From Mauremys mutica (Eukaryota > Chordata > Testudines > Geoemydidae), in the NCBI RefSeq assembly GCF_020497125.1, contig NC_059073.1:144717012-144781011 (forward strand): a stretch of DNA of 64,000 nt. The letters run 5' to 3'. This document shows, piece after piece, positions 46,508 through 54,530 of this stretch. Numbering within the stretch: the first letter of the stretch is position 1; each line of letters begins with the position of its first letter. The position numbers were made by a program, and so were the translations under genes. The notes under the pieces were generated by a model. It did no database searches, was not told where the DNA came from, and worked only from the letters and a program-made list of their open reading frames with translations.

Positions 46508-46818
46508 AAAAGACGGTTACTCACCTGTAGTAACTGGTGTTCTTCGAGATGTGTTGCTCCAATCCATTCCAGTTAGGTGTGCGCGCCGCGCGTGCACGGC
46601 TTCTCCGGAACTTTTTTCCCTAGCAACTCCGGCGGGCCGGCTGGCGCCCCCTGGAGTGGCGCCGCTATGGCGCTAAATATATACCCCAGCCGGCCCGTCC
46701 GCTCCTCAGTTCCTTCTTGCCGGCTACTCCGACAGTGGGGAAGGAGGGCGGGTCTGGAATGGATTGGAGCAACACATCTCGAAGAACACCAGTTACTACA
46801 GGTGAGTAACCGTCTTTT
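46508..46818 (-). repeat. DIRS 3' terminal region with perfect long hairpin
   Basis: Bases 46508-46572 and 46754-46818 are essentially perfect inverted copies of about 65 bases ('ggttactcacctgtagtaac' mirrored by 'gttactacaggtgagtaacc'), around a loop of about 180 bases that is the ITR body. A further tip copy ('cttcgagtgattgctccaat') follows at 46819-46855. Members of the order use such an arrangement to build a circular intermediate. Confidence 0.85.
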
Positions 46819-46873
46819 CTTCTTCGAGTGATTGCTCCAATGCATTCCAGTTAGGTGATTCCCAAGCCTTACC

Positions 46874-47953
46874 TTAGGCGGTGGGGTCGGAGTGAGACGT
46901 GGCGGAGTGTAATACCGCAGAGCCGAAGGCTGCGTCGTCTCTAGACTGCTGCACCAACGCGTAATGGGAGGCGAAGGTGTGGACCGAAGACCAGGTAGCC
47001 GCTCTGCAGATGTCCTGGATGGGGACATGGCTCAGGAAGGCGGCGGACGAGGCGTGCGCTCTCGTAGAATGAGCGGTGAGTCGGCATGGTGTCACGTGAG
47101 CCAGCTCGTAGCATGACCTGATGCATTGAGTCACCCAGGAGGAAATGCGCTGGGTAGAGACCGGCTCGCCTTTCATGCGATCAGCGACTGCGATGAAGAG
47201 CTGGGTGGAACGCCGAAAGGACCTTGTCCGGTCGATGTAAAACGCCAGCGCCCTACGGACGTCGAGGGTGTGGAGCTGTTGTTCCCGGGGCGAAGCATGA
47301 GGCTTCGGGCAGAAGACCGGGAGAAAGATGTCCTGATTAAGGTGGAAGGCCGAGACCACCTTTGGTAGGAAGGCCGGGTGAGGACGAAGCTGCACCTTAT
47401 CCGCGTGAAAGACGGTGTAGGGGGGGCCCACCGTCAACGCTCGGAGCTCCGAGACTCTCCGTGCCGATGTTATGGCAACCAGGAAGGCCGTCTTATAGGA
47501 GAGGTAGAGGAGAGAACACGTGGCCATAGGCTCGAATGGTGGACACATGAGTCTGGCCAGGACGAGGTTCAAGTCCCAGGTCGGTGCCGGGCGGCGCACT
47601 GGCGGGTATAAGCGGTCGAGGCCCTTCAGGAAGCGGGAGACCATCGGATCGGAAAAGATGGTTCGACCCTCCACCGACGGACGAAAGGCGGACACCGAAG
47701 CGAGGTGGACTCTCAAGGAGGAAACCGCCAGACCCTGCTCCTTGAGGTACCAGAGGTAGTCTAGGATGGTAGCGACAGGTACCACGAAAGGGTTGAGCCC
47801 CTGCTGGTCACACCAGAGCGCGAACCTCTTCCATTTCGCCATGTAGGTGGTGCGGGTGGAAGGCTTTCTACTTTCAAGCAGGACGCGCTGCACGGCCGCC
47901 GAACAGTCCCTCTCCGCGTGGGTCAACCACGCAGGTACCAGGCTGTAAGATGG
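46874..47953 (-). CDS. DIRS tyrosine recombinase
   Basis: About 359 residues of a tyrosine recombinase that would insert the element's circular DNA copy without an integrase. A SAM-like DNA-binding part (SRKPSTRTTYMAKWKRF, residues 28-45) is followed by the box I arginine (ITSARRVSEL, about 161-170). Box II HSTR is at about 295-298, then CRAATWSSVHTFASHY, where the final tyrosine is the likely nucleophile (about 331). The frame is open further upstream to 49762, but that part is out-of-frame RT sequence, so I start the protein near the overlap with the RT stop (47923). No initiator methionine is obvious; frameshifting or re-initiation is possible. Confidence 0.9.
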   Translation of the reverse strand, partial: PSYSLVPAWLTHAERDCSAAVQRVLLESRKPSTRTTYMAKWKRFALWCDQQGLNPFVVPVATILDYLWYLKEQGLAVSSLRVHLASVSAFRPSVEGRTIFSDPMVSRFLKGLDRLYPPVRRPAPTWDLNLVLARLMCPPFEPMATCSLLYLSYKTAFLVAITSARRVSELRALTVGPPYTVFHADKVQLRPHPAFLPKVVSAFHLNQDIFLPVFCPKPHASPREQQLHTLDVRRALAFYIDRTRSFRRSTQLFIAVADRMKGEPVSTQRISSWVTQCIRSCYELAHVTPCRLTAHSTRAHASSAAFLSHVPIQDICRAATWSSVHTFASHYALVQQSRDDAAFGSAVLHSATSHSDPTA

Positions 47954-50061
47954 AGGGATTGCAGGTTCGGATGTTGGAGTCTGCCGAAGTCCTGCGTGAT
48001 GAGGCCCGGCCACAATGGGAGGGTGATGGGCTTCCGAACGGAGAGCTCGAGCAGCAGGGTGTACCAATGCTGCCGCGGCCAGGCTGGAGCCACGAGTATC
48101 ATGGTGGCTCGATCCCTCCGAAGCTTCTGGAGCACTCTGTACACGAGTGGAAACGGAGGGAAGGCATAGAGGAGGTGAGTCTGCCACGGATAGAGGAAAG
48201 CGTCTGACAGAGAGCCCGGCGAGTGCCCCCGGAACGAGCAGAACTGGAGACACTTCCTGTTCGCCTTGGAGGCGAAGAGGTCGACCCGGGGAAACCCCCA
48301 CCTCTGGAAAATCGCGTATGCAACATCGGGACGGAGGGACCACTCGTGGGAGAGAAACGATCTGCTGAGGTGGTCGGCCAGCGTGTTCTGCACTCCCGGA
48401 AGAAAGGACGCTTCCAGGTGAATGGAGTGGGTCACGCAGAAGTCCCACAGGAGGATCGCCTCCTTGCAGAGGGGGGACGAGCGGGCTCCGCCCTGCTTGT
48501 TCACGTAGAACATTGCCGCTGTGTTGTCCGTGAACACTGTCACACAGCGGCCTTGCAGGTTGGTCCGAAAGGTGTGACATGCAAAGCGGATCGCTCGGAG
48601 CTCGCGGACATTGATGTGGAGAGCGAGCTCCTGGGGCGACCAGCGGCCTTGAGTGTGAAGGCCACCCAGGTGAGCCCCCCAACCGAGTGCCGAGGCGTCC
48701 GTGGTCAGTGTCGCGGATGGACGAGGAAGGTGGAACGGCACTCCGGCGCAGACGATCTCCGGGTCGAGCCACCAACGGAGGGACTCGAGGGTCGGTCTGG
48801 TGACCGTGACCACCATGTCGATGTGGTCGCGATGCGGGCGGTACACCGACGCCAGCCACGACTGGAACGGACGGAGGTGGAGCCGCGCGTACGCGGTGAC
48901 ATAAGTACACGATGCCATGTGACCCAGGAGGCGGAGGCACGACCGCACCGTCGTGGTCGGAAAGTTGACGAGCTCCCGGATGAGGGAGACCATTGTCAGG
49001 TGTCGAGACCGCGGCAGGCAGGCGCGGCCCACAGAGGAGTCGAGAACCGCGCCAATGAACTCCACCCGCTGTGCCGGAAGCAAGGTAGACTTCTCGGCAT
49101 TGACAAGCAGCCCGAGATGTTGAAAGAGGGACAGGATTTCCGCTACCTGGCGCTGCACCAGCCCTTGTGACTGCCCACGAATCAGCCAGTCGTCCAGATA
49201 GGGGTAGACATGCATCTGACGACGACGGAGGGCCGCTGCTACCACTGCCATGCACTTTGTAAATACTCGCAGTGCCGTGGCAAGTCCGAAAGGTAACACG
49301 GCGAACTGGTAGTGGTCGTTGTTGACGAGAAAGCGAAGGTAACGCCGGTGAGGGGGATAAATTGCGACATGGAAGTAAGCGTCCTTCATGTCGAGGGCGG
49401 CAAACCAGTCTCCCGGATCCAGAGAGGGAATGATGGTCCCCAGGGTGACCATGCGAAACTTGGGCTTGAGCAGGTATTTGTTCAGCTCTCGAAGGTCCAG
49501 GATAGGACGCAGCCCTCCTTTCGCCTTGGGGATGAGAAAATAACGGGAATAGAATCCCCTGCCCCGCCTGTCTGGAGGCACTGCCTCTATGGCACCCACG
49601 CTCAGTAGAGTCTGTACCTCTTGTAAAAGGACTTGCTCGTGAGAGGGGTCCCTGAAGAGGGACAGGGAGGGTGGGTGGGAAGGAGGGGGCGAAACAAATT
49701 GTAGACGGTATCCCGACTGGACTGTCTGAAGAACCCAGTTGTCCGATGTTATTCGGGACCACGCCGAAAGAAAATAGGAGAGGCGGTTGGAGAACAAACG
49801 GGGAGGATCCGAGGGGGAGAGTGATGGGCCGTCCTCGGGCGTCCCATCAAAAGGCCTGCTTGGACCCCTGAGGGCCCTTGGAAGAGGCCTGGGACTGGTT
49901 CCGACGGTTACCCGAAGGCCGTCTGTGATTCTGGCCAGGACGTCTGGGCGTATACGGTCGATAACGCTGCTGCTGGAAGGACCGAGGGGGCTGCTGCCGG
50001 AAAGACCTGCGTTGTGGAGCCGGCGTGTGCATGCCAAGGGTTCGTATGGCAATACGCCCAT
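47923..50061 (-). CDS. DIRS reverse transcriptase-RNase H with Dam-like methyltransferase domain
   Basis: The 712-residue frame overlaps Gag by about 215 bases. RT motifs run from FYSRYFLIPKAKGGLRPILD (170-189) through AALDMKDAYF (221-230) and LPFGL (256-260) to the catalytic YLDDWL (288-293). RNase H follows with TDAS (454-457), NVREL (484-488), TDNTA (511-515) and HLSRS (564-568). Residues 594-670 (DLFAS, then YAFPPF, then VAPAWPRQHW) fit the Dam-type adenine methyltransferase module known in DIRS elements, with FPPF in place of the canonical NPPY. The segment after LPFGL reads ATALRVF where the other copy has SAAPRVF; the lost proline may weaken the RT. The start at 50061 is simply the first methionine. 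Confidence 0.92.
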   Translation of the reverse strand: MGVLPYEPLACTRRLHNAGLSGSSPLGPSSSSVIDRIRPDVLARITDGLRVTVGTSPRPLPRALRGPSRPFDGTPEDGPSLSPSDPPRLFSNRLSYFLSAWSRITSDNWVLQTVQSGYRLQFVSPPPSHPPSLSLFRDPSHEQVLLQEVQTLLSVGAIEAVPPDRRGRGFYSRYFLIPKAKGGLRPILDLRELNKYLLKPKFRMVTLGTIIPSLDPGDWFAALDMKDAYFHVAIYPPHRRYLRFLVNNDHYQFAVLPFGLATALRVFTKCMAVVAAALRRRQMHVYPYLDDWLIRGQSQGLVQRQVAEILSLFQHLGLLVNAEKSTLLPAQRVEFIGAVLDSSVGRACLPRSRHLTMVSLIRELVNFPTTTVRSCLRLLGHMASCTYVTAYARLHLRPFQSWLASVYRPHRDHIDMVVTVTRPTLESLRWWLDPEIVCAGVPFHLPRPSATLTTDASALGWGAHLGGLHTQGRWSPQELALHINVRELRAIRFACHTFRTNLQGRCVTVFTDNTAAMFYVNKQGGARSSPLCKEAILLWDFCVTHSIHLEASFLPGVQNTLADHLSRSFLSHEWSLRPDVAYAIFQRWGFPRVDLFASKANRKCLQFCSFRGHSPGSLSDAFLYPWQTHLLYAFPPFPLVYRVLQKLRRDRATMILVAPAWPRQHWYTLLLELSVRKPITLPLWPGLITQDFGRLQHPNLQSLHLTAWYLRG

Positions 50062-52285
50062 CTTTTAAGGTCTGTATACGCGAATCGGTCTGTTCGGAAA
50101 ACAGCCCTTTCGTGTCGAACGGCAGGTCCTGCAGCGTATACTGCACCTCCTGTGGTAACGTAGAGGATTGCAGCCATGAGATGCGTCGCATCGTCACCCC
50201 TGTTGCTATTGTCCGCGCCCCCAAGTCCGCCGCGTCGAGGGCAGCCGTAATGGACGAACGGGAGGACTTCTTCCCTTCCTCGAGCATTGCCGAGAACTCT
50301 TGGCGGGCAGTTGTCGGCAGGAGTTCGGTGTATTTTGCCAGGGATGCCATGATGTCAAAAACATACCTGGCTAGAAGGACCATTTGGTTGGCTATTCGCA
50401 TCTGCAGGCCGCCCGCGGAATAGACCTTACGGCCTAGCAGGTCCATCCTCCGAGCGTCCTTAGATTTGGGCGCCGGGGCCGGTTGGCCATTTCGTTCTCG
50501 GCCGTTCACAGACTGCACGACAAGCGAGTCCGGGGTTGGGTGCGAGTATAAGTACTCATAGCCAGTGGGGGGGGCTGAGTACTTCCGTTCTACCCCTCGA
50601 GCCGTGGGAGGGATGGACGCGGGCGTTTGCCAGAGCGTGGCAGCGTTCTTCTGTATGGTCTTAACAAAAGGCAATGCCACGCGCACAGGAGTGTCCGAGC
50701 CGACCACATTAGTAATGGGGTCCTCATCCTCTTGGACCTCTGCCACCGGGAGGCCCATGGCCGTCGCGACCCGACGGAGTAGCTCCTGGTGGGCCTTGAG
50801 GTCTATGGGGGGCGGGTCTTTAGCAGAAGTCCCAGCCACCGCTTCGTCCGGGGACGATGACGAGGACATAGCCTGTCCGATGGTTTCCATGGGAGGGGCC
50901 GTTAGAGGCGCCTCGGCTGGGGCAGGCTGGACTGGGGACTGGCGGTCCTGCGGCATCGAGGGCTCGCGGAGAGGTGACGCCGGGGGGCGACTGATCGTCG
51001 CTTCGGGAACTCTGCGCTCCGCGGCAACGTCTCTTGGGGGAAGCGGAATGACTTGCGCTTCATGGTGACCCCAGGGCACCCAGAAGCCCCACTGCTGAGC
51101 CCCTTGAGGGTGGTCGCGTGGGGTTGGTGGCAATGAGCCGGTGCCGTCCGCGCCAGAGGCGACAGATGCCGGGCGAGACGGCCAGGGCGGGGCGGAGCCC
51201 GATATCGAGGCCTGTGGGATATCACCAGGCGGTATGGAGGCCCGATGTCCGTCCGTCCGGTACCGAGAGGGTGACCGCGACCATCGGTCCCCGCGGTGCC
51301 GGGAGCTCGACCGGTGCCGGGAGCTCGACCGGGAGCCGGACCTGCGGTGCCGGGAGCGGCTGCGGGAGTTCCGGTGCCGGGAACGGTGTCGAGACGGGGA
51401 CCTCCGGCGGTGTCGACGCGACGGCGATCGAGACCTGGACCGGTGCCGTGAGTGCGACCGGTACCGAGATGACGATCGGTACCGGGACTGCGACCGGCGG
51501 CGAGATGGCGATCGGTACCGCGACGGAGAGCGGTGCCGAGATCTTGAGCGGCTAGACGGTGAACGGCGTCGGTTCCTGGAGCCTGACCGGGACCGAGAGC
51601 GTCGACCGTGCCGGCGGTCCGTGGATGGCGGTCGGACCATCATCGCCGGTTTTCCTGCCGACGGGACAGCCCGCACCGGCGGCGCCGGGGGCCGGAGGCT
51701 CGGTGCCTCTACGAGCTGTATCAGCTCACGCGCGGAGGAGTACGTCTCCGGCGTCGTCGGCAGCCTTGGCTCAACACCGGACGGTGCCGGGGAGCGTGGC
51801 GGTGCCGGACTCGACGGCTCTTGCGGAGTCAACGGCACGGTGTCTGCCCTGCGCACAGTCACCACTGTGGGCGCAGGCGGCACGAGCACTTTAGCTGAGT
51901 CTGCAGCCCGGGACTTAGCTACGGCTTTAGCGAGCTTGCGCTTCCTTGCCGGCGAAAGTGAGCGGTGCCGGGTCTTCGGCGCCGGAGGCGGGGCCTGCGG
52001 GGCCTCGGTACCGGAGCGGGCTGGTGCCGCTGGTGCGCTCTGCACCGAAGAGGTTCTTGGCGCCGGCGCCGCTGGTGCCGAAGGTTGGAGCGACGCCTCC
52101 ATAAGGATCTGCTTAAGCCTGTAGTCCCGTTCTTTGCGTGTCCGCGGCTTAAAAGCAGAACAGATAACGCACTTGTCGGTGCGATGTCCTTCTCCGAGAC
52201 AACGGAGGCAAGCGTCGTGTGGATCGCCAATTGGCATAGGCCTTTGGCACACAGCGCAGGGCTTGAAGCCCAGTGCCCTGGGCAT
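49847..52285 (-). CDS. DIRS Gag-like protein with CCHC knuckle and long RS domain
   Basis: The 812-residue frame opens about 200 bases inside the element. Residues 10-43 hold two CxxC pairs and a CCHC knuckle (CLRCLGEGHRTDKC). A basic patch RKRKLAK at 114-120 could be a nuclear localisation signal. Residues 224-343 are an arginine-serine domain with dozens of RS, SR and RYRS/RHRS units (nucleotides 51257-51616, where DNA repeats of 'cggtgccggga' type are obvious). After a proline-rich spacer the conserved C-terminal half follows (KVYSAGGLQMRIANQMVLLA, KYTELLPTTARQEFSAM, DSRIQTLKDG). The protein presumably packages the RNA; the RS domain could engage the host splicing machinery, which is an inference. 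Confidence 0.88.
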   Translation of the reverse strand: MPRALGFKPCAVCQRPMPIGDPHDACLRCLGEGHRTDKCVICSAFKPRTRKERDYRLKQILMEASLQPSAPAAPAPRTSSVQSAPAAPARSGTEAPQAPPPAPKTRHRSLSPARKRKLAKAVAKSRAADSAKVLVPPAPTVVTVRRADTVPLTPQEPSSPAPPRSPAPSGVEPRLPTTPETYSSARELIQLVEAPSLRPPAPPVRAVPSAGKPAMMVRPPSTDRRHGRRSRSRSGSRNRRRSPSSRSRSRHRSPSRYRSPSRRRSQSRYRSSSRYRSHSRHRSRSRSPSRRHRRRSPSRHRSRHRNSRSRSRHRRSGSRSSSRHRSSSRHRGDRWSRSPSRYRTDGHRASIPPGDIPQASISGSAPPWPSRPASVASGADGTGSLPPTPRDHPQGAQQWGFWVPWGHHEAQVIPLPPRDVAAERRVPEATISRPPASPLREPSMPQDRQSPVQPAPAEAPLTAPPMETIGQAMSSSSSPDEAVAGTSAKDPPPIDLKAHQELLRRVATAMGLPVAEVQEDEDPITNVVGSDTPVRVALPFVKTIQKNAATLWQTPASIPPTARGVERKYSAPPTGYEYLYSHPTPDSLVVQSVNGRERNGQPAPAPKSKDARRMDLLGRKVYSAGGLQMRIANQMVLLARYVFDIMASLAKYTELLPTTARQEFSAMLEEGKKSSRSSITAALDAADLGARTIATGVTMRRISWLQSSTLPQEVQYTLQDLPFDTKGLFSEQTDSRIQTLKDGRIAIRTLGMHTPAPQRRSFRQQPPRSFQQQRYRPYTPRRPGQNHRRPSGNRRNQSQASSKGPQGSKQAF

Positions 52286-52488
52286 GAGCCCGCACCGGGA
52301 AATGGAAGGGGGGGAAACCCCCCTTAACCGTTTACTAAAACCTAGAACAACTACACTACAAGAACTATAACAACTCTAATCACTAACTAAACAACTAACT
52401 ATATATATACAAATAGGAAGAGCTAGGGCAGTGGAGGCCAACGAGCACTCCACAGTTCCGACCGGCCGTCACGGGCGGTAAGAAGGAA

Positions 52489-52521
52489 CTGAGGAGCAGA
52501 CGGGCCAGCTGGGGTATATAT
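52489..52521 (-). promoter_or_regulatory. TATA box and initiator in the DIRS 5' ITR
   Basis: On the minus strand TATATA at 52521-52515 precedes CTCAGTTCC, whose A lies about 30 bases downstream, the canonical TATA-to-start distance. The same pair is kept in the diverged copy at 41891-41924. The Gag start codon follows 200 bases later. Confidence 0.6.
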
Positions 52522-52926
52522 TTAGCGCCATAGCGGCGCCACTCCAGGGGGCGCCAGCCGGCCCGCCGGAGTTGCTAGGGAAAAAAGTTCCGGAGAAGCC
52601 GTGCACGCGCGGCGCGCACACCTAACTGGAATGCATTGGAGCAATCACTCGAAGAAGAACTGGTCAAGACTCAGATTTGAGCATCAGAAGGGTAACTATG
52701 ATCTAGTCTGATTTCTTGCATAACATAGGCCAGAGAATTTCACCCAGGAATTCCTGCAGCGGAAAGGATTATTCTCTGCTAGATATTTGAGCCCAATAAC
52801 TTGTAGTTGAACTAGAGCAATGGTTCTCAACCAGAGGTACACATACCCCTGGGGGTATGCAGAGGTCTTTCAGGGGGTACATCAACTCAGCCTAGTTTTA
52901 CAACAGGCTACATAGCGAAGTCAGTA

Positions 52927-53623
52927 CAGTAACTCCTCACTTAAAGTTGTCCCGGTTAACGTTGTTTCGTTGTTACGTTGCACAACGCTCCCTTCTAAAG
53001 TTGTTTGGCAACCGCCTGCTTTGTCTACTGCTTGCAGGAAGAGCAGCCCATTGCAGCTAGCTGGTGGGCGCTTGGAACCAGGGTGGACCAGCAGCCCCTA
53101 TCAGCTCCCTGCTCCCCTAAGCTGCCCAGCAGGCTAGCAATTGCAGCTGTCCCTCCCCCCACTGCCATGTGCTCCTGCCCTCTGCCTTGGAGCTGCTCCC
53201 CGAGACTCCTGCTTGCTGTGCAGGGAGGAGGGAAGGAAGAGGGGGGCTAATGTCAGGGTGTCTCCCTCCCCCCTGTTCCTGCACCCCACTTACCCCCTCT
53301 TCCATAGAGCAGAGGGGACACATCAGGGCTCAGGAAAGAGGGAGCTTGCAGCAGCTGCGGTCTCAGCAAGCTGATCTAATTAACAAGGCAGTGTACTTAA
53401 AGGGGAAATGCACATATCTCTTGGTGTGTGTCTCTGTCTGTGATGTCTCCCCTCCCTCCATTCCTGCTGCCTTGTAGAGTGAGTTAACCCTTGAGGGCTC
53501 AGCCAATTGCTAGTTCTTCATTTAGCAGTAAGGGAAATATCCCATCCTTTGACTCCTCTACCTCAACCAAGCTTCACAATCATCATCACTGTGTACCAGT
53601 ATTAAATTGTTTGTTTAAAACTT

Positions 53624-53684
<61 letters not shown>

Positions 53685-53839
53685 ATATATATGTAGAGAG
53701 AGAGAGAGAGAAATTTCACTGGAACCTAACCCCCTCATTTAGATTAATTCTTATGTGGAAATTGGATTCACTTAACATCATTTAGCTTAAAGTCACATTT
53801 TTCAGGAACATAACTACAACATTAAGTGAGGAGTTACTG
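52927..53839. mobile_element. Tigger/pogo-like non-autonomous element, 913 bp
   Basis: The ends CAGTAACTCCTCACTTAA and TTAAGTGAGGAGTTACTG are perfect inverted repeats flanked by TA on both sides (52925-52926, 53840-53841), as in Tc1/mariner transposons of the pogo/Tigger group. The interior is GC-rich with a long GT microsatellite. No transposase frame is recognisable. Confidence 0.88.
53629..53712. repeat. (GT)n-(AT)n-(GA)n microsatellite
   Basis: About 27 GT repeats run into a short TA-rich part and then GA repeats. They lie within the Tigger-like element and are probably length-polymorphic. Confidence 0.95.
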
Positions 53840-54530
53840 TACAAAATAAAATTTCATACAGACAATGACTTGATTATACTGCTCTATATGCTATACACTG
53901 GAATGTAATACAATAGTTATATTCCAGTTGATTTATTTTATAACTATATGGTAAAAATGAGAAGGTAAGCAATTTTTCAGTAATAGTGTGCTGTGACACT
54001 TTTGTATTTTTTGGTCTGATTTTGTAAGCAAGTAGTTTTTAAGTGTGGTGAAACTTGGGCGTACGCAAGACAAATCAGACTCCTGAAAGGGATACAGTAG
54101 TTTGGAAAAGTTGAGGGCCTTGAACTAGAGCATTTTAGAGATATTCAACCTCAATTTAAAGACTCCAAGTGATGAGGAATTTACCTTGTTAAGTTGTTCC
54201 AATGGTTAGCTACCCTCACTGTTAAGGTACAGCTTTTTATTTCCAGTTTTAATTTTTCTACTACAAGCCACTGGATTTTACTCTACCTTTGATAGCTAGA
54301 CTCACTGTAAAGGGATTTCTAGACCATGATCAAGTCACCTCTTAACCTCTTCCTTGATGAACTAAATAGATTAAGCTCCTTAAATCTCTTACTGCATGTT
54401 TTCCAGATCTCAGATTATTCCTGTAGCTCTTCTCTGAATCCTCTCCAGTTTTTCCATCCTTTTAAAAGAACTGTTGACACCAAAACTGGACACAGAAAAC
54501 TCAGAAATAATCTTTTTTCTCTAACGCACA

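Larger units (their letters stand above)
46508..52660 (-). mobile_element. DIRS-type tyrosine-recombinase retrotransposon, near-complete copy
   Basis: On the minus strand the order is 5' ITR (52660-52489), Gag, RT/RNase H/Dam-like, tyrosine recombinase, internal complementary region and 3' ITR (about 46538-46720). The two ITRs are close to identical in inverse orientation ('gtgtgcgcgccgcgcgtgca', 'ctggcgccccctggagtggc'). The element is much more GC-rich than its surroundings and lies in DGUOK intron 2 in the sense direction of the gene. There is no target duplication, as expected for the order. All three frames are long and uninterrupted. Confidence 0.95.
52818..54122. mobile_element. Non-autonomous hAT element carrying a nested Tigger-like element
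   Basis: It begins CAATGGTTCTCAACC and ends near AAGTTGAGGGCCTTG. The 8-base duplication AACTAGAG is exact at 52810-52817 and 54123-54130. Internal text ('gggggtatgcagaggtcttt', 'gtgctgtgacacttttgtat') is non-coding. The element has been split by the insertion at 52927-53839. Confidence 0.85.
52680..54530 (-). mobile_element. Old CR1-type LINE 3' region, antisense, split by a hAT element
   Basis: The outer parts are 52680-52817 ('aggccagagaatttcaccca', 'cccaataacttgtagttgaa') and 54131-54530 ('ttgttccaatggttagctac', 'caagtcacctcttaacctct', 'agctcttctctgaatcctct'). They are continuous once the inserted hAT element is removed. The repeat abuts the DIRS end at 52660. Confidence 0.75.

Noticed and set aside
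48223..49170. 315-codon plus-strand frame opposite the DIRS RT
   Set aside because: It is the antisense shadow of the RT frame, with no recognisable domain.
46874..49762. A single 962-codon minus-strand frame as one fusion protein
   Set aside because: Its first 600 or so residues are out-of-frame translation of the RT/RNase H region; only the last 359 or so are recombinase. I annotated just that part.
51141..52124. 327-codon plus-strand frame rich in RCRE/DRDR repeats
   Set aside because: It is the antisense reading of the RS-domain repeats and has no independent support.
36075..52660. Endogenous retrovirus with LTRs, suggested by gag-pol order
   Set aside because: The termini are inverted, not direct, repeats. 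There is no protease or integrase, and a tyrosine recombinase follows RNase H, so these are DIRS elements.
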